From: Bradyrhizobium viridifuturi
Lineage (GTDB): Bacteria; Pseudomonadota; Alphaproteobacteria; Rhizobiales; Xanthobacteraceae
NCBI RefSeq assembly: GCF_001238275.1
Contig: NZ_LGTB01000008.1
Location: 62,001 to 126,000 of the forward strand
Length of the DNA stretch: 64,000 nt
Direction: 5' to 3'
The position numbers and the translations under genes are program-made. The notes below the pieces were generated by a model. That model saw nothing but the letters and a program-made list of their open reading frames with translations. It made no database searches and was not told where the DNA came from. Shown piece by piece: positions 10,853 to 19,437 of this stretch; position 1 is the stretch's first letter, and every line of letters begins with the position of its first letter.

Positions 10853-11770
10853 TCAGAGCTTAATCCCGGCCCGCGCAGCGGCCTGGGCGACGTATTTCTG
10901 CGTCTGCTCGAATGCACCCTGCAGCGCCTTCGCGGTCGACATGTCACTGATCGCGTTGAAGTGCGCGGCGACACCGTCCGGCGTCCACTCCGCCTGCGGC
11001 AGGTTGACGCCTTCGGTCTCCAGCACGCGGATGACCGCGAACGAGCCGGCACCGGCGCCCATGATGGTGCGGGTCGGCGCATCCTCGCTGAGCAGGAATT
11101 CGACCGCCGGCGTGATCGCCTCCGGCTTCATCAGCTGAAGCGCCTGCGGCGGCAGCAGTTCCTCGGTCATGCGGGTCGCAGCCGTCGGCGAGATGGTGTT
11201 GACCTTGATGTTGTTCTTGCGGCCCTCTTCGGCGAGCACATTCATCAGGCCGACCATGCCGGCCTTCGCCGCACCGTAATTGGCCTGGCCGAAATTGCCG
11301 AACAGGCCGGACGACGAGGTCGTCAGCACGATGCGGCCGTAATTGCGCTCACGCATGCCGGCCCACACCGCCTTGCAGCAGTAGAACGTGCCGGTCAGAT
11401 GCACGTCGAGCACCTTGGCCCAGTCGGCAACCTCCATCTTGGCGAACGACTTGTCGCGCAGGATGCCGGCATTGGCACAGAGCAGATCGACGCTGCCCCA
11501 CTCCTTGGTGGCGCGCTCGACCATTGCGGTGACCTGCTCGAAGTTCGAGACGTCGGCGCCGTCGGCCATCGCGGTGCCGCCGGCTTTGCGGATCTCCTCG
11601 ACCACAGTCTCGGCCGGCGACAGCGAACCGCCGGTGCCGTCGCGCGCGCCGCCGAAATCATTGACCACGACCTTGGCGCCGCGGCTGGCGAGCCCCAGCG
11701 CATGCGCCCGCCCAAGACCATTGCCCGCGCCGGTGACGATAGCGACGCGTCCGTCAAACCTGATTGCCAT
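10853..11770 (-). CDS. SDR family 3-hydroxyacyl-CoA dehydrogenase-like protein (MFE-2 type)
   Basis: The 305-residue protein starts MAIRFDGRVAIVTGAGNGLG, giving the Rossmann TGxxxGxG motif. VVNDFGGARDGTGGS is the insert typical of peroxisomal-type (R)-3-hydroxyacyl-CoA dehydrogenases. Catalytic YGAAK lies mid-protein, with CANAG earlier. I chose 11770 because of an AGGA ribosome site; a longer frame upstream would read through an intergenic repeat. With the MaoC hydratase and CoA ligase upstream it fits an acyl-CoA degradation cluster using R-hydroxyacyl intermediates, which is inference. Confidence 0.88.
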   Translation of the reverse strand: MAIRFDGRVAIVTGAGNGLGRAHALGLASRGAKVVVNDFGGARDGTGGSLSPAETVVEEIRKAGGTAMADGADVSNFEQVTAMVERATKEWGSVDLLCANAGILRDKSFAKMEVADWAKVLDVHLTGTFYCCKAVWAGMRERNYGRIVLTTSSSGLFGNFGQANYGAAKAGMVGLMNVLAEEGRKNNIKVNTISPTAATRMTEELLPPQALQLMKPEAITPAVEFLLSEDAPTRTIMGAGAGSFAVIRVLETEGVNLPQAEWTPDGVAAHFNAISDMSTAKALQGAFEQTQKYVAQAAARAGIKL

Positions 11771-11785
11771 GCCGTTGATTCCTGT

Positions 11786-11896
11786 TCTTCCCTTCCCCCT
11801 TGCGGGAGAAGATGGCGCGCAGCGCGCCGGATGAGGGGTCTCCGCGAGCGCATGTGAGAGTCTTTGCGTGGAGACAGACCCCTCACCCACCCGCGA
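11786..11896. repeat. Intergenic palindromic repeat
   Basis: The stretch contains gatgaggggtctccgcg and, in inverted form, cgtggagacagacccctcac, flanked by cttcccttccccttgcggga. This is a repeat type I associate with Bradyrhizobium intergenic DNA. It lies upstream of the short-chain dehydrogenase gene. From here to about 12346 I see only the small gene at 11965-12111 and more repeats. Confidence 0.6.
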
Positions 11897-11964
11897 TTGG
11901 CAGCTTTTGAGCAGCGATGGATGGCCGGGTCAAGTGCGGCACTGACCGGGCCAAGGGGGGCGCG

Positions 11965-12111
11965 TTAGACCGAAGGGGTCATCGATCCGCAGGGCTTCAG
12001 GCTTTTGAGCAGGTGCCCGCTCCAGCACTCGTGATGCTCCTGGGCGTAGCTCATCGAGCCGATCAGAAGCAAACCGACCACGACAAGTCCGGCGACGATG
12101 TTCTGCACCAT
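11965..12111 (-). CDS. Small putative secreted or membrane-anchored protein (48 aa)
   Basis: The protein begins MVQNIVAGLVVVGLLLIGSM, a short signal-peptide-like hydrophobic stretch, followed by SYA-QEHHE, a plausible signal peptidase cleavage site after Ala. The mature part would be about 25 residues with two cysteines. A GGGAG ribosome site sits eight bases before the ATG at 12111; an in-frame ATG 48 bases further upstream is less well placed. I do not recognise a family. It lies in a repeat-rich spacer between the dehydrogenase and MaoC genes. Confidence 0.45.
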   Translation of the reverse strand: MVQNIVAGLVVVGLLLIGSMSYAQEHHECWSGHLLKSLKPCGSMTPSV

Positions 12112-12203
12112 GGCTGCCACTCCCGGGACCGCACCGCCTAGAGGCGACATGATGGACACCAGGATTCAAGGCCGTCAATGCACTACTTGGACGAGGCGGG
12201 CTC

Positions 12204-12352
12204 GCTCCACCTCTCCTGCTTGCAGGAAAGGTGGAGCTACTCAACCATCTGCCAGAGCCGTTTCCGTCCCGATTGAATCGGGCGGAGCTCTGGATTCTTG
12301 CCCGGACGCGTTTTCTTCGCGCGAACCGGCGTCGCTGGAAAACGCTCTAGCT
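12204..12352. repeat. Two adjacent palindromic repeats
   Basis: A near-perfect hairpin occupies 12204-12237 (gctccacct / aggtggagc arms). It is followed from about 12256 by a repeat containing tcccgattgaatcggg, gcggagctctggattcttg and a tail ending gaaaacgctctag, a family I recognise from Bradyrhizobium intergenic DNA. The second element runs up to the stop of the MaoC gene at 12347, so it may serve as the 3' end of that transcript. Confidence 0.6.
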
Positions 12353-12826
12353 GAAATAGATCAGGCCGAGCCAGTCGGCGACCAGCGCGGGCTTCTCCTC
12401 GCCCTCGATCTCGACGGTGACGTTGGTGCGCGACAGCAATTCCTTCGGCTTGCGCAGCGTTGCCTCCGCCAGCACGAAACGGCCACGAACGCGCTTGCCC
12501 GAGCGCACCGGCGAGATGAAGCGCAGCTTGTCAAAGCCGTAATTGACGCCCATCGCGGTGCCTTCGAGCACCGGCATCACCTCGTAGGACATGATGCTGA
12601 GCAGCGACATCGTGAGGAAGCCGTGGGCGATCGTGGTGCCGAACGCGGTCTCCTTCTTGGCCCGCTCGGGATCGACATGGATGAACTGGTGATCCTCGAT
12701 CACGTCAGCGTAGGTATTAATGCGGCCCTGATCGAGCACGTGCCACGAGGACACGCCGATCTCTTTGCCGACCATGCCCTGGTAGGTTTCCAGCGACACC
12801 GGCGGCTTCTTCCAGACTTCATTCAT
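12347..12826 (-). CDS. MaoC family dehydratase / enoyl-CoA hydratase
   Basis: The 159-residue protein has a single hotdog domain with the hydratase-2 motif: YADVIEDHQFIHVDP (Asp and His spaced as in R-specific enoyl-CoA hydratases) followed by GTTIAHGFLTMSLL. The family hydrates trans-2-enoyl-CoA to (R)-3-hydroxyacyl-CoA. It lies 11 bases downstream of the acyl-CoA synthetase gene, so they share an operon. The valine-pathway genes further upstream lack a crotonase-type hydratase, but this protein's expected stereochemistry does not make it an obvious replacement. Confidence 0.9.
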   Translation of the reverse strand: MNEVWKKPPVSLETYQGMVGKEIGVSSWHVLDQGRINTYADVIEDHQFIHVDPERAKKETAFGTTIAHGFLTMSLLSIMSYEVMPVLEGTAMGVNYGFDKLRFISPVRSGKRVRGRFVLAEATLRKPKELLSRTNVTVEIEGEEKPALVADWLGLIYFS

Positions 12827-12837
12827 TGGCTGACCTC

Positions 12838-14562
12838 CTAACCGGAGGTCCGCACCTTCTGCAGCTCCGGAAATTCTTCCTCGCGGAACTCGGCTCCGCG
12901 CAACGCATCTGTGCGATTATCGTCATGTTCGAGCCGGCGCAACTGCACCCGGCGGATTTTTCCGGAGATCGTCTTCGGCAGTTCGGTCACGAGCTCGATC
13001 TTGCGGATGCGCTTGAACGGCGCGAGCCTCGTGTGCAGGTGCTGGAAGATCGACAGCGCCGTCTCGGGGCTGCGCTCGACACCGGAGACCAGCAACACAT
13101 AGGCCTTGGGGATCGCGAGCCGGATCGGGTCCGGGCTCGGCACCACGGCGGCCTCCGCCACCGCGTCATGCTCCAGCAGCACGCTCTCCAATTCGAACGG
13201 CGAGATGCGGTAGTCGGAGGATTTGAACACGTCGTCAGTGCGGCCGACGAAAGTGAGATAGCCCTCGTCGTCGGTGAACACGACGTCGCCGCTGCGATAG
13301 ATCTCGCCGTCCGTACCAATGAGCTTGCCGTCGTCGCCCTGATAGCCCTGCATCAGACCGGCCGGCCTGTCGGCGCCGAGCAGCAAGGTCACCTCGCCTT
13401 CCTTGGCGGCGTGGCCGTCATTGTCGGTCACCTGGACGCGATAGCCCGGCAGCGGCCGGCCCATCGAGCCGACCTTCACCTTTTGCCCCGGCGAATTGCC
13501 CGCCAGCGCGGTGGTCTCGGTCTGGCCGTAGCCGTCGCGGATGGTCAGGCCCCAGGCCGATTTGACCTGGTCGATGATCTCAGGATTGAGCGGCTCGCCG
13601 GCGCCGCAGACCTCGCGCAGCGAGACCTTGAAGCTTGCGAGATCTTCCTGGATGAACATCCGCCACACCGTCGGCGGCGCGCACAGCGTGGTGACGCCGC
13701 AGCGGCCGATGATCGCGAGCAGTCCTTTCGCCTCGAAGCGCGGCTGGTTGGCGATGAAGATCGTTGCGCCGGCGTTCCACGGCGCGAAGAAGCAGCTCCA
13801 GGCATGCTTGGCCCAGCCGGGCGACGAGATGTTGAGATGGATGTCGCCGGGCTGCAGGCCGATCCAGTACATGGTCGAGAGATGGCCGACCGGATAGCTA
13901 CGCTGGCTGTGCCGCACCAGCTTCGGCTTTGCCGTGGTGCCCGAGGTGAAATAGAGCAGCATCGGATCGTCGGCTTGGGTCGGGCCGTCGGCCGTGAAGC
14001 CGTCTGACGCCTTGGTCGCCTCCTCGAACGGCAGCCAGCCGTCCTGCGCCTGCGTCGCGCCGACGACGATGCGCACGAGCTTGTCGCTGCCGAGGCCTGC
14101 GAACTTTGCGACCTGATCCTGAGTTGCGACCACCGCCCTCGCCTTGCCGCGATCGAGCCGGTCGCGCAATTCGTCGGCGGTGAGCAGCGTGGTCGCGGGG
14201 ATCACGACCACGCCGAGCTTCATGGCGGCCAGCATGGTCTCCCACAGCGGCACGACATTGCCGAGCAGCAGCAACAGATGATCGCCGCGCTTCAACCCCT
14301 GCGCCCGCAGGAAATTGGCGACCTGATTTGAGCGGTGCGACAGCTCGGCGAAGCTGAGCTTGGTTTCATTACCGCTGGCGGCATCGACGATCCACAGCGC
14401 CGCACGGTCGCGGCTGTCGGCATTGCGCGCGAGCTCGGCGTCGAACCAGTCGAGCGCCCAGTTGAACGGCACGGCATCCGGCCAGCGGAAGCCCTTCACC
14501 GCCGCGTCGTAGTCGGTTCGGTGCTTGAGCAGAAAGGCGCGTGCGTTCTGAAATGTGGTCAT
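12838..14562 (-). CDS. AMP-dependent acyl-CoA synthetase (benzoate-CoA ligase / medium-chain ACS-like)
   Basis: The 574-residue cytosolic ligase activates a carboxylic acid to its CoA thioester via an acyl-AMP. Visible motifs are YFTSGTTAKPKLV (P-loop), DGYGQTETT, GRTDDVFKSSDYRISPFELE (hinge) and the C-terminal catalytic lysine in PKTISGKIRR. KHAWSCFFAPWNAGAT resembles the medium-chain/benzoate ligase branch. I chose the start MTTFQNARAF at 14562 over an in-frame ATG 27 bases upstream because it gives the family-like N-terminus. It is in the leftward block with mmsB, the MaoC hydratase and a short-chain dehydrogenase. Its acid substrate is not predictable from sequence. Confidence 0.9.
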   Translation of the reverse strand: MTTFQNARAFLLKHRTDYDAAVKGFRWPDAVPFNWALDWFDAELARNADSRDRAALWIVDAASGNETKLSFAELSHRSNQVANFLRAQGLKRGDHLLLLLGNVVPLWETMLAAMKLGVVVIPATTLLTADELRDRLDRGKARAVVATQDQVAKFAGLGSDKLVRIVVGATQAQDGWLPFEEATKASDGFTADGPTQADDPMLLYFTSGTTAKPKLVRHSQRSYPVGHLSTMYWIGLQPGDIHLNISSPGWAKHAWSCFFAPWNAGATIFIANQPRFEAKGLLAIIGRCGVTTLCAPPTVWRMFIQEDLASFKVSLREVCGAGEPLNPEIIDQVKSAWGLTIRDGYGQTETTALAGNSPGQKVKVGSMGRPLPGYRVQVTDNDGHAAKEGEVTLLLGADRPAGLMQGYQGDDGKLIGTDGEIYRSGDVVFTDDEGYLTFVGRTDDVFKSSDYRISPFELESVLLEHDAVAEAAVVPSPDPIRLAIPKAYVLLVSGVERSPETALSIFQHLHTRLAPFKRIRKIELVTELPKTISGKIRRVQLRRLEHDDNRTDALRGAEFREEEFPELQKVRTSG

Positions 14563-14662
14563 CCGGCTTCTCCACATCCGCTGTCTCATCCCCGCGCAAC
14601 GCTTTGCGTTGTCGCTCGAGGAGCCGCGCTATGTGCGGCGTCCAAAGGATGACGCAATAGAA

Positions 14663-15550
14663 TTACTTCCCAGCGAGGCTGCGAACGTGCTGGATAATTC
14701 CGGAAAAGTCGACCCCGCCGTGGCCCGACGCGTCGAAGGTCTTATAGAGCTCCTGCGCATGCTTGCCGAGCGGCGTCACCGCGCCGGCGGCATTGGCGGC
14801 GTCCTGTGCCAACGTCAGGTCCTTCACCATCAGGTTCGAAGCGAAGCCCGGCTTGTAGTCGTTGTTGGCCGGCGAGGTCGGCACCGGACCGGGAACCGGG
14901 CAGTAGGTCGTCAGCGACCAGCACTGCCCCGACGAGGTCGAGGCGACGTCGAACAGCGCCTGGTGCGACAGGCCGAGCTTTTCAGCCAACACGAAAGCCT
15001 CGCCGACCGCGATCATGGAGATGCCGAGGATCATGTTGTTGCAGATCTTCGCCGCCTGCCCCGCGCCGCCGGCGCCGCAATGCACGATCTTCTTGCCCAT
15101 GTTGGCCAGCATCGGCTGGGCCGCCGCGAAGGCCTTGGCCTCGCCGCCGCACATGAAGGTCAGCGTCGCACCCTTGGCGCCGCCGGTGCCGCCGGAGACC
15201 GGCGCATCGACCGAGGCCATGCCGTGCTTGGCGGCCAGCGCATGCGCCTGCTTGGCGCTCTCGACGTCGATGGTCGAGCAGTCGATGATCAGCGCGCCCT
15301 TGGCCATCGCAGGAAGCACTTCGTTCCAGACGCCGAGCACATGCTTGCCGGCCGGCAGCATGGTGATGACAACATCGGCGCCCTTCACCGCGCCGACGCC
15401 GCTCTCGGCGATCGCGGCACCGTCGCTCTTCGCCTGATCGCGGGACGCGGCGACCAGATCGAACGCGGTCACCTTGTGGCCGGCCTTGACCAGATTGGCC
15501 GCCATCGGCCCGCCCATATTGCCGAGCCCGATGAATGCGACGTTTGCCAT
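14663..15550 (-). CDS. mmsB: 3-hydroxyisobutyrate dehydrogenase
   Basis: The 295-residue enzyme oxidises 3-hydroxyisobutyrate to methylmalonate semialdehyde with NAD in valine breakdown. The N-terminus FIGLGNMGGPMAANLVKAGH is the dinucleotide-binding motif; DAPVSGGTGGAKGATLTFM is the substrate-binding segment; GAGGAGQAAKICNNM carries the catalytic lysine. Position within mmsA, the acyl-CoA dehydrogenase and the hydroxyisobutyryl-CoA hydrolase supports the specific name. About 100 bases with a small palindrome (caacg-ctt-tgcgttg, near 14598) separate it from the downstream CoA ligase. Confidence 0.93.
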   Translation of the reverse strand: MANVAFIGLGNMGGPMAANLVKAGHKVTAFDLVAASRDQAKSDGAAIAESGVGAVKGADVVITMLPAGKHVLGVWNEVLPAMAKGALIIDCSTIDVESAKQAHALAAKHGMASVDAPVSGGTGGAKGATLTFMCGGEAKAFAAAQPMLANMGKKIVHCGAGGAGQAAKICNNMILGISMIAVGEAFVLAEKLGLSHQALFDVASTSSGQCWSLTTYCPVPGPVPTSPANNDYKPGFASNLMVKDLTLAQDAANAAGAVTPLGKHAQELYKTFDASGHGGVDFSGIIQHVRSLAGK

Positions 15551-15576
15551 GGGAAGTTCCTCCGCTTGCGACGTTT

Positions 15577-16656
15577 CTATTTGCTGTCAGGGAATCTCAG
15601 TTCATCGGCGCCGATCTCGGCGAAGTAAGGCGCCAGCATCTCCGCCGTCACGTCCTCGATCCCAGGCGGCGACCATTTCGGACTGCGGTCCTTGTCGATC
15701 ACGGCGGCGCGCACGCCCTCGCGGAAATCGTCGCTGGCGAACACTTCAAGTGCGGCGCGATATTCGCGCACCAGGCACTCTTCCAGCGTCTCGGTCGCCC
15801 GCGCCAGCCGCAGCAGTTTCAGCGTCACCGCCATGCCGCGCGGCGACTTCTCATTGAGCGTCTTCAGCGTGGCCAGCGCCAGGTCCGATCCGTCGGCCGT
15901 CAGTGCGGCGACGATGTCTTCCATCCGGCCGCGCGCGAACCAGCCGTCGATCTTGGCCTGCATCGCGGCAACAGGGCCGGATTTTTCGCCGGTCGCAAAG
16001 CCCGCGATCAGCCGGTCTATCTCCGCCGAACTGGTGCGTGGTGCGACCTTGGTCAGCGCCTCGCGAAGCGCGGGGAGCTTTGCGCTCGGCACCACGGCGT
16101 CGGCGAATTTGGCGTAGATCGCATCCGGACCATTCATGGTGGTGCCGGTGAGACCAAAATAGGTGCCGATCTCGCCCGGCGAGCGCGACAGCAGATAGGT
16201 GCCGCCGACGTCGGGGAAGAAACCAAGCCCGACTTCAGGCATCGCGAGTTTCGTCCGTTCGGTCACCACGCGGTGGCGGCTGTGCGCCGACAGGCCAACT
16301 CCGCCGCCCATCACGATGCCGTCCATGAACGCGACATAGGGCTTTGGGAACTGCTTGATCCGCGCGTTGAGGATGTACTCGTCACGCCACAGGATCTTGC
16401 CGAGATCACCCTTGACCTTGGAGCTTTCCCAGAGCGCGCGGATATCGCCGCCGGCACACAGGCCGCGCTCGCCGGCACCTTCCAGCACGATCACGGCGAC
16501 CTCGGGATCGGCCTCGAACGCATCGAGCGCCCTGTCGATGTCGTGGAACATCTCCAGCGTGACGGCATTGATCGCCTTCGGCCGGTTGAGCCGGATGATG
16601 CCGGCCGCCCCTTCCTTGCGTGCGATCAGATCGCCTTCCGCGGCAACATCGTTCAT
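15577..16656 (-). CDS. 3-hydroxyisobutyryl-CoA hydrolase (enoyl-CoA hydratase/isomerase superfamily)
   Basis: The 359-residue protein is longer than a simple crotonase (about 260), as expected for HIBCH. LCAGGDIRALWE forms the first oxyanion-hole segment, and MPEVGLGFFPDVGGTYLLSR carries the Glu and Asp that HIBCH uses for thioester hydrolysis. It releases 3-hydroxyisobutyrate for MmsB. Its start overlaps the stop of the acyl-CoA dehydrogenase gene (ATGA, 16653-16656), and 26 bases separate it from mmsB, so the order of genes mirrors the order of the pathway. Confidence 0.92.
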   Translation of the reverse strand: MNDVAAEGDLIARKEGAAGIIRLNRPKAINAVTLEMFHDIDRALDAFEADPEVAVIVLEGAGERGLCAGGDIRALWESSKVKGDLGKILWRDEYILNARIKQFPKPYVAFMDGIVMGGGVGLSAHSRHRVVTERTKLAMPEVGLGFFPDVGGTYLLSRSPGEIGTYFGLTGTTMNGPDAIYAKFADAVVPSAKLPALREALTKVAPRTSSAEIDRLIAGFATGEKSGPVAAMQAKIDGWFARGRMEDIVAALTADGSDLALATLKTLNEKSPRGMAVTLKLLRLARATETLEECLVREYRAALEVFASDDFREGVRAAVIDKDRSPKWSPPGIEDVTAEMLAPYFAEIGADELRFPDSK

Positions 16657-17801
16657 CGCGCGCCCTCGATCAATTTGCGCGACACGATCAGCCGCATGAT
16701 TTCATTGGTGCCTTCGAGGATCTGGTGCACGCGCAAATCGCGCACGATCTTCTCGACGCCGTACTCGCTGAGATAACCGTAGCCGCCGTGCAGTTGCAGC
16801 GCCTGGTTGGCAACCTCGAAGCCGACATCGGTGCCGAAGCGCTTCGCCATCGCGCACAGCATCGAGGCGTCGGGGTCCTTGCGATCGAGCGCCGCCGCGG
16901 CGCGCCACAGGAAGGTGCGCGCGGCTTCCAGCTCGGTCGCCATGTCGGCGATCTTGAATTGCAGGGCCTGGAATTCGTCGAGGCGCTTTCCAAAGGCCTT
17001 GCGGTCCTTCATGTAGGCCAGCGCCTTGTCGAGCGCCGCCTGCGCGCCGCCGAGCGAGCACGCCGCGATGTTGAGACGGCCGCCGTCGAGGCCGGCCATC
17101 GCGATCTTGAAGCCGATGCCCTCCTCGCCGAGCCGGTTCGCGACCGGCACGCGGGCATTCTCGAAAACGACCGCGCGGGTCGGCTGCGCGTTCCAGCCCA
17201 TCTTGCGCTCGTTGTTACCGAACGACACACCCGGCGTCTTGCCGTCGATCACGATGGTCGAAACGCCGCCGGGGCCATCGCCGCCGGTGCGTACCATCGC
17301 CACCAAGAGGTCGGTGCTGCCGGCGCCCGAGATGAACTGCTTCTGGCCGTTGAGCACGTAATGATCGCCGTCGCGCACCGCGCGGGTCCGCAAGGCGGCG
17401 GCGTCGGAGCCGGCACCCGGCTCCGTCAGGCAGTAGCTGGCGATCAGCTCCATGGTGCACAGCTTCGGCAGCCATTGGTGGCGCTGGGTGTCGTTGCCGT
17501 AAGCATCGATCATCCAGGACGCCATGTTGTGGATCGAGATGAAGGCGGACGTGGTCGGACAGCCCGTCGCCAGCGCCTCGAAGATCAGCGCGGCATCGAA
17601 CCGCGTCATCGCCGAGCCGCCGACTTCGTCCTTGATATAGATGCCGCCGATGCCGAGGCCTGCGGCCTCGCGCATCACGTCGACCGGAAAGTGCTTCTTC
17701 TCGTCCCATTCGAGCGCGTGCGGCGCGATCTTTTCCGCCGCAAACGCCCGCGCCATGTCGCGAACCGCGATCTGGTCCTCGTTGAGAGCGAACTGCATCA
17801 T
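16653..17801 (-). CDS. Isobutyryl-CoA dehydrogenase (acyl-CoA dehydrogenase family)
   Basis: The 382-residue flavoenzyme is a standard-length acyl-CoA dehydrogenase. SYCLTEPGAGSDAAAL and the C-terminal LQLHGGYGYLSEYGVEKIVRDLRV are family signatures. The catalytic glutamate is in ILEGTNEIMR, the position used by short- and branched-chain members. Between mmsA and the HIBCH gene, the most likely substrate is isobutyryl-CoA from valine, oxidised to methacrylyl-CoA. Two consecutive ATG codons are possible starts. Confidence 0.9.
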   Translation of the reverse strand: MMQFALNEDQIAVRDMARAFAAEKIAPHALEWDEKKHFPVDVMREAAGLGIGGIYIKDEVGGSAMTRFDAALIFEALATGCPTTSAFISIHNMASWMIDAYGNDTQRHQWLPKLCTMELIASYCLTEPGAGSDAAALRTRAVRDGDHYVLNGQKQFISGAGSTDLLVAMVRTGGDGPGGVSTIVIDGKTPGVSFGNNERKMGWNAQPTRAVVFENARVPVANRLGEEGIGFKIAMAGLDGGRLNIAACSLGGAQAALDKALAYMKDRKAFGKRLDEFQALQFKIADMATELEAARTFLWRAAAALDRKDPDASMLCAMAKRFGTDVGFEVANQALQLHGGYGYLSEYGVEKIVRDLRVHQILEGTNEIMRLIVSRKLIEGAR

Positions 17802-17820
17802 TGCCTCGCCCTGAACGGAC

Positions 17821-19317
17821 TTACTTCATCGTCGGGATCGAGAACTCCGCACCGTCCTTGACGCCGGACGGCCAGCGCGAGGTCACCGTCTTGGTCTTGG
17901 TGTAGAAGCGGACCGAGTCCGGGCCGTGCTGGTTGAGATCGCCGAAGCCGGACTTCTTCCAGCCGCCGAAAGTGTAATAGGCGATCGGCACCGGGATCGG
18001 CACGTTGACGCCGACCATGCCGACATTGACTTTGGCCGCGAAGTCGCGCGCGGCGTCGCCGTCGCGGGTGAAGATCGCGACGCCGTTGCCGTAGTCATGG
18101 TCGGACGGCAGCGCCAGCGCCTCGTGATAGTCCTTGGCGCGCACCACCGACAGCACCGGGCCAAAAATCTCTTCCTTGTAGATCCGCATGTCCTTGGTGA
18201 CGTTGTCGAACAGCGAACCGCCGAGATAGAAGCCGTTCTCGTAGCCCTGCATCTTGAAGCCGCGGCCGTCGACCGCGAGCGTGGCGCCTTCCTTGACGCC
18301 GATGTCGATGTAGCTCTTGACCTTCTCGACCGCCTCGCGGGTCACCAGCGGGCCATAGTCGGCCGACGGATCGACCGAGGTGCCGATCTTGAGCGACTCG
18401 ACACGCGGGATCAGCTTTTCCATCAGCCGGTCAGCGGTGGTCTTGCCGACGGGCACCGCAACCGACACCGCCATGCAGCGCTCGCCGGCCGAGCCGTAGC
18501 CGGCGCCGATCAGCGCGTCGACCGCCTGGTCCATGTCGGCGTCGGGCATGATGATGGCGTGGTTCTTGGCGCCGCCGAAGCACTGGCAGCGCTTGCCGGT
18601 CTGCGCGGCGCGCTCATAAATATACTGGGCAATGGGCGTGGAGCCGACGAAGCCGATCGCCTTGACGTCGGGATCGTCCAGGATGGCGTCGACCGCTTCC
18701 TTGTCGCCGTTGACGACATTGAGGATGCCGGCCGGCAGCCCGGCTTCGATCATCAGTTCGGCGAGCTTCATCGGCACGCCGGGATCGCGCTCCGAGGGCT
18801 TCAGGATGAACGCGTTGCCGCAGGCGATCGCAGGGGCGAACTTCCACATCGGGATCATCGCCGGGAAGTTGAACGGCGTGATGCCGGCGACGACGCCGAG
18901 CGGCTGGCGCATCGAATAGATGTCGATGCCGGGACCGGCGCCTTCGGTGTACTCGCCCTTCATCAGATGCGGGATGCCGCAGGCGAACTCGGCGACCTCG
19001 AGGCCGCGCTGGATGTCGCCCTTGGCGTCGGGAACGGTCTTGCCGTGCTCGCGCGCGAGCAATTCGGCGAGCTTGTCGTAGTCGCGCTGCACCAGTTCGA
19101 CGAACTTCATCATGACGCGGGCGCGGCGCTGCGGGTTGGTCGCCGCCCATTCGCCCTGTGCCGCCCTGGCGTTCTCGACCGCGGCGCGGACTTCGGCCTT
19201 GGAGGCCAGCGCGACCTTGGCCTGGACCTCGCCGGTCATCGGCTCGAAAACGTCTGCCGTACGGCCCGAGGTGCCCTTGACCTCCTTGCCACCGATGAAA
19301 TGTCCGATTGAACGCAT
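17821..19317 (-). CDS. mmsA: CoA-acylating methylmalonate-semialdehyde dehydrogenase
   Basis: The 498-residue aldehyde dehydrogenase begins MRSIGHFIGGKEVKGTSGR, typical of MmsA. The catalytic cysteine is in GSAGERCMAVSVAV, and FGGAKNHAIIMPDAD precedes it. GMVGVNVPIPVPIAYYTFGGWK is the family's C-terminal motif. It converts methylmalonate semialdehyde to propionyl-CoA, the last valine-specific step. It heads the leftward valine operon and is divergent from a LysR gene, which is its likely regulator. Confidence 0.95.
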   Translation of the reverse strand: MRSIGHFIGGKEVKGTSGRTADVFEPMTGEVQAKVALASKAEVRAAVENARAAQGEWAATNPQRRARVMMKFVELVQRDYDKLAELLAREHGKTVPDAKGDIQRGLEVAEFACGIPHLMKGEYTEGAGPGIDIYSMRQPLGVVAGITPFNFPAMIPMWKFAPAIACGNAFILKPSERDPGVPMKLAELMIEAGLPAGILNVVNGDKEAVDAILDDPDVKAIGFVGSTPIAQYIYERAAQTGKRCQCFGGAKNHAIIMPDADMDQAVDALIGAGYGSAGERCMAVSVAVPVGKTTADRLMEKLIPRVESLKIGTSVDPSADYGPLVTREAVEKVKSYIDIGVKEGATLAVDGRGFKMQGYENGFYLGGSLFDNVTKDMRIYKEEIFGPVLSVVRAKDYHEALALPSDHDYGNGVAIFTRDGDAARDFAAKVNVGMVGVNVPIPVPIAYYTFGGWKKSGFGDLNQHGPDSVRFYTKTKTVTSRWPSGVKDGAEFSIPTMK

Positions 19318-19387
19318 GGATAAACCTCCCTGAAGGACCTGAATCGCCAGCCGGCCGGCGGGATCACTTTACAAACCCTAATGACCC

Positions 19388-19421
19388 TGCATTTTATGGG
19401 ATTCAAGTCCGATAAATTGCA
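19388..19421. promoter_or_regulatory. Candidate LysR operator between mmsA and the LysR gene
   Basis: tgcattttat at 19388-19397 and ataaattgca at 19412-19421 form an inverted repeat with one mismatch in ten and a 14-base spacer. The site is AT-rich against a GC-rich background and lies in the mmsA-LysR divergent spacer, where LysR proteins usually bind. It overlaps an alternative upstream start of the LysR frame, which favours the start at 19438. Binding is inference. Confidence 0.45.
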
Positions 19422-19437
19422 CCATAGATGTGCGGAA

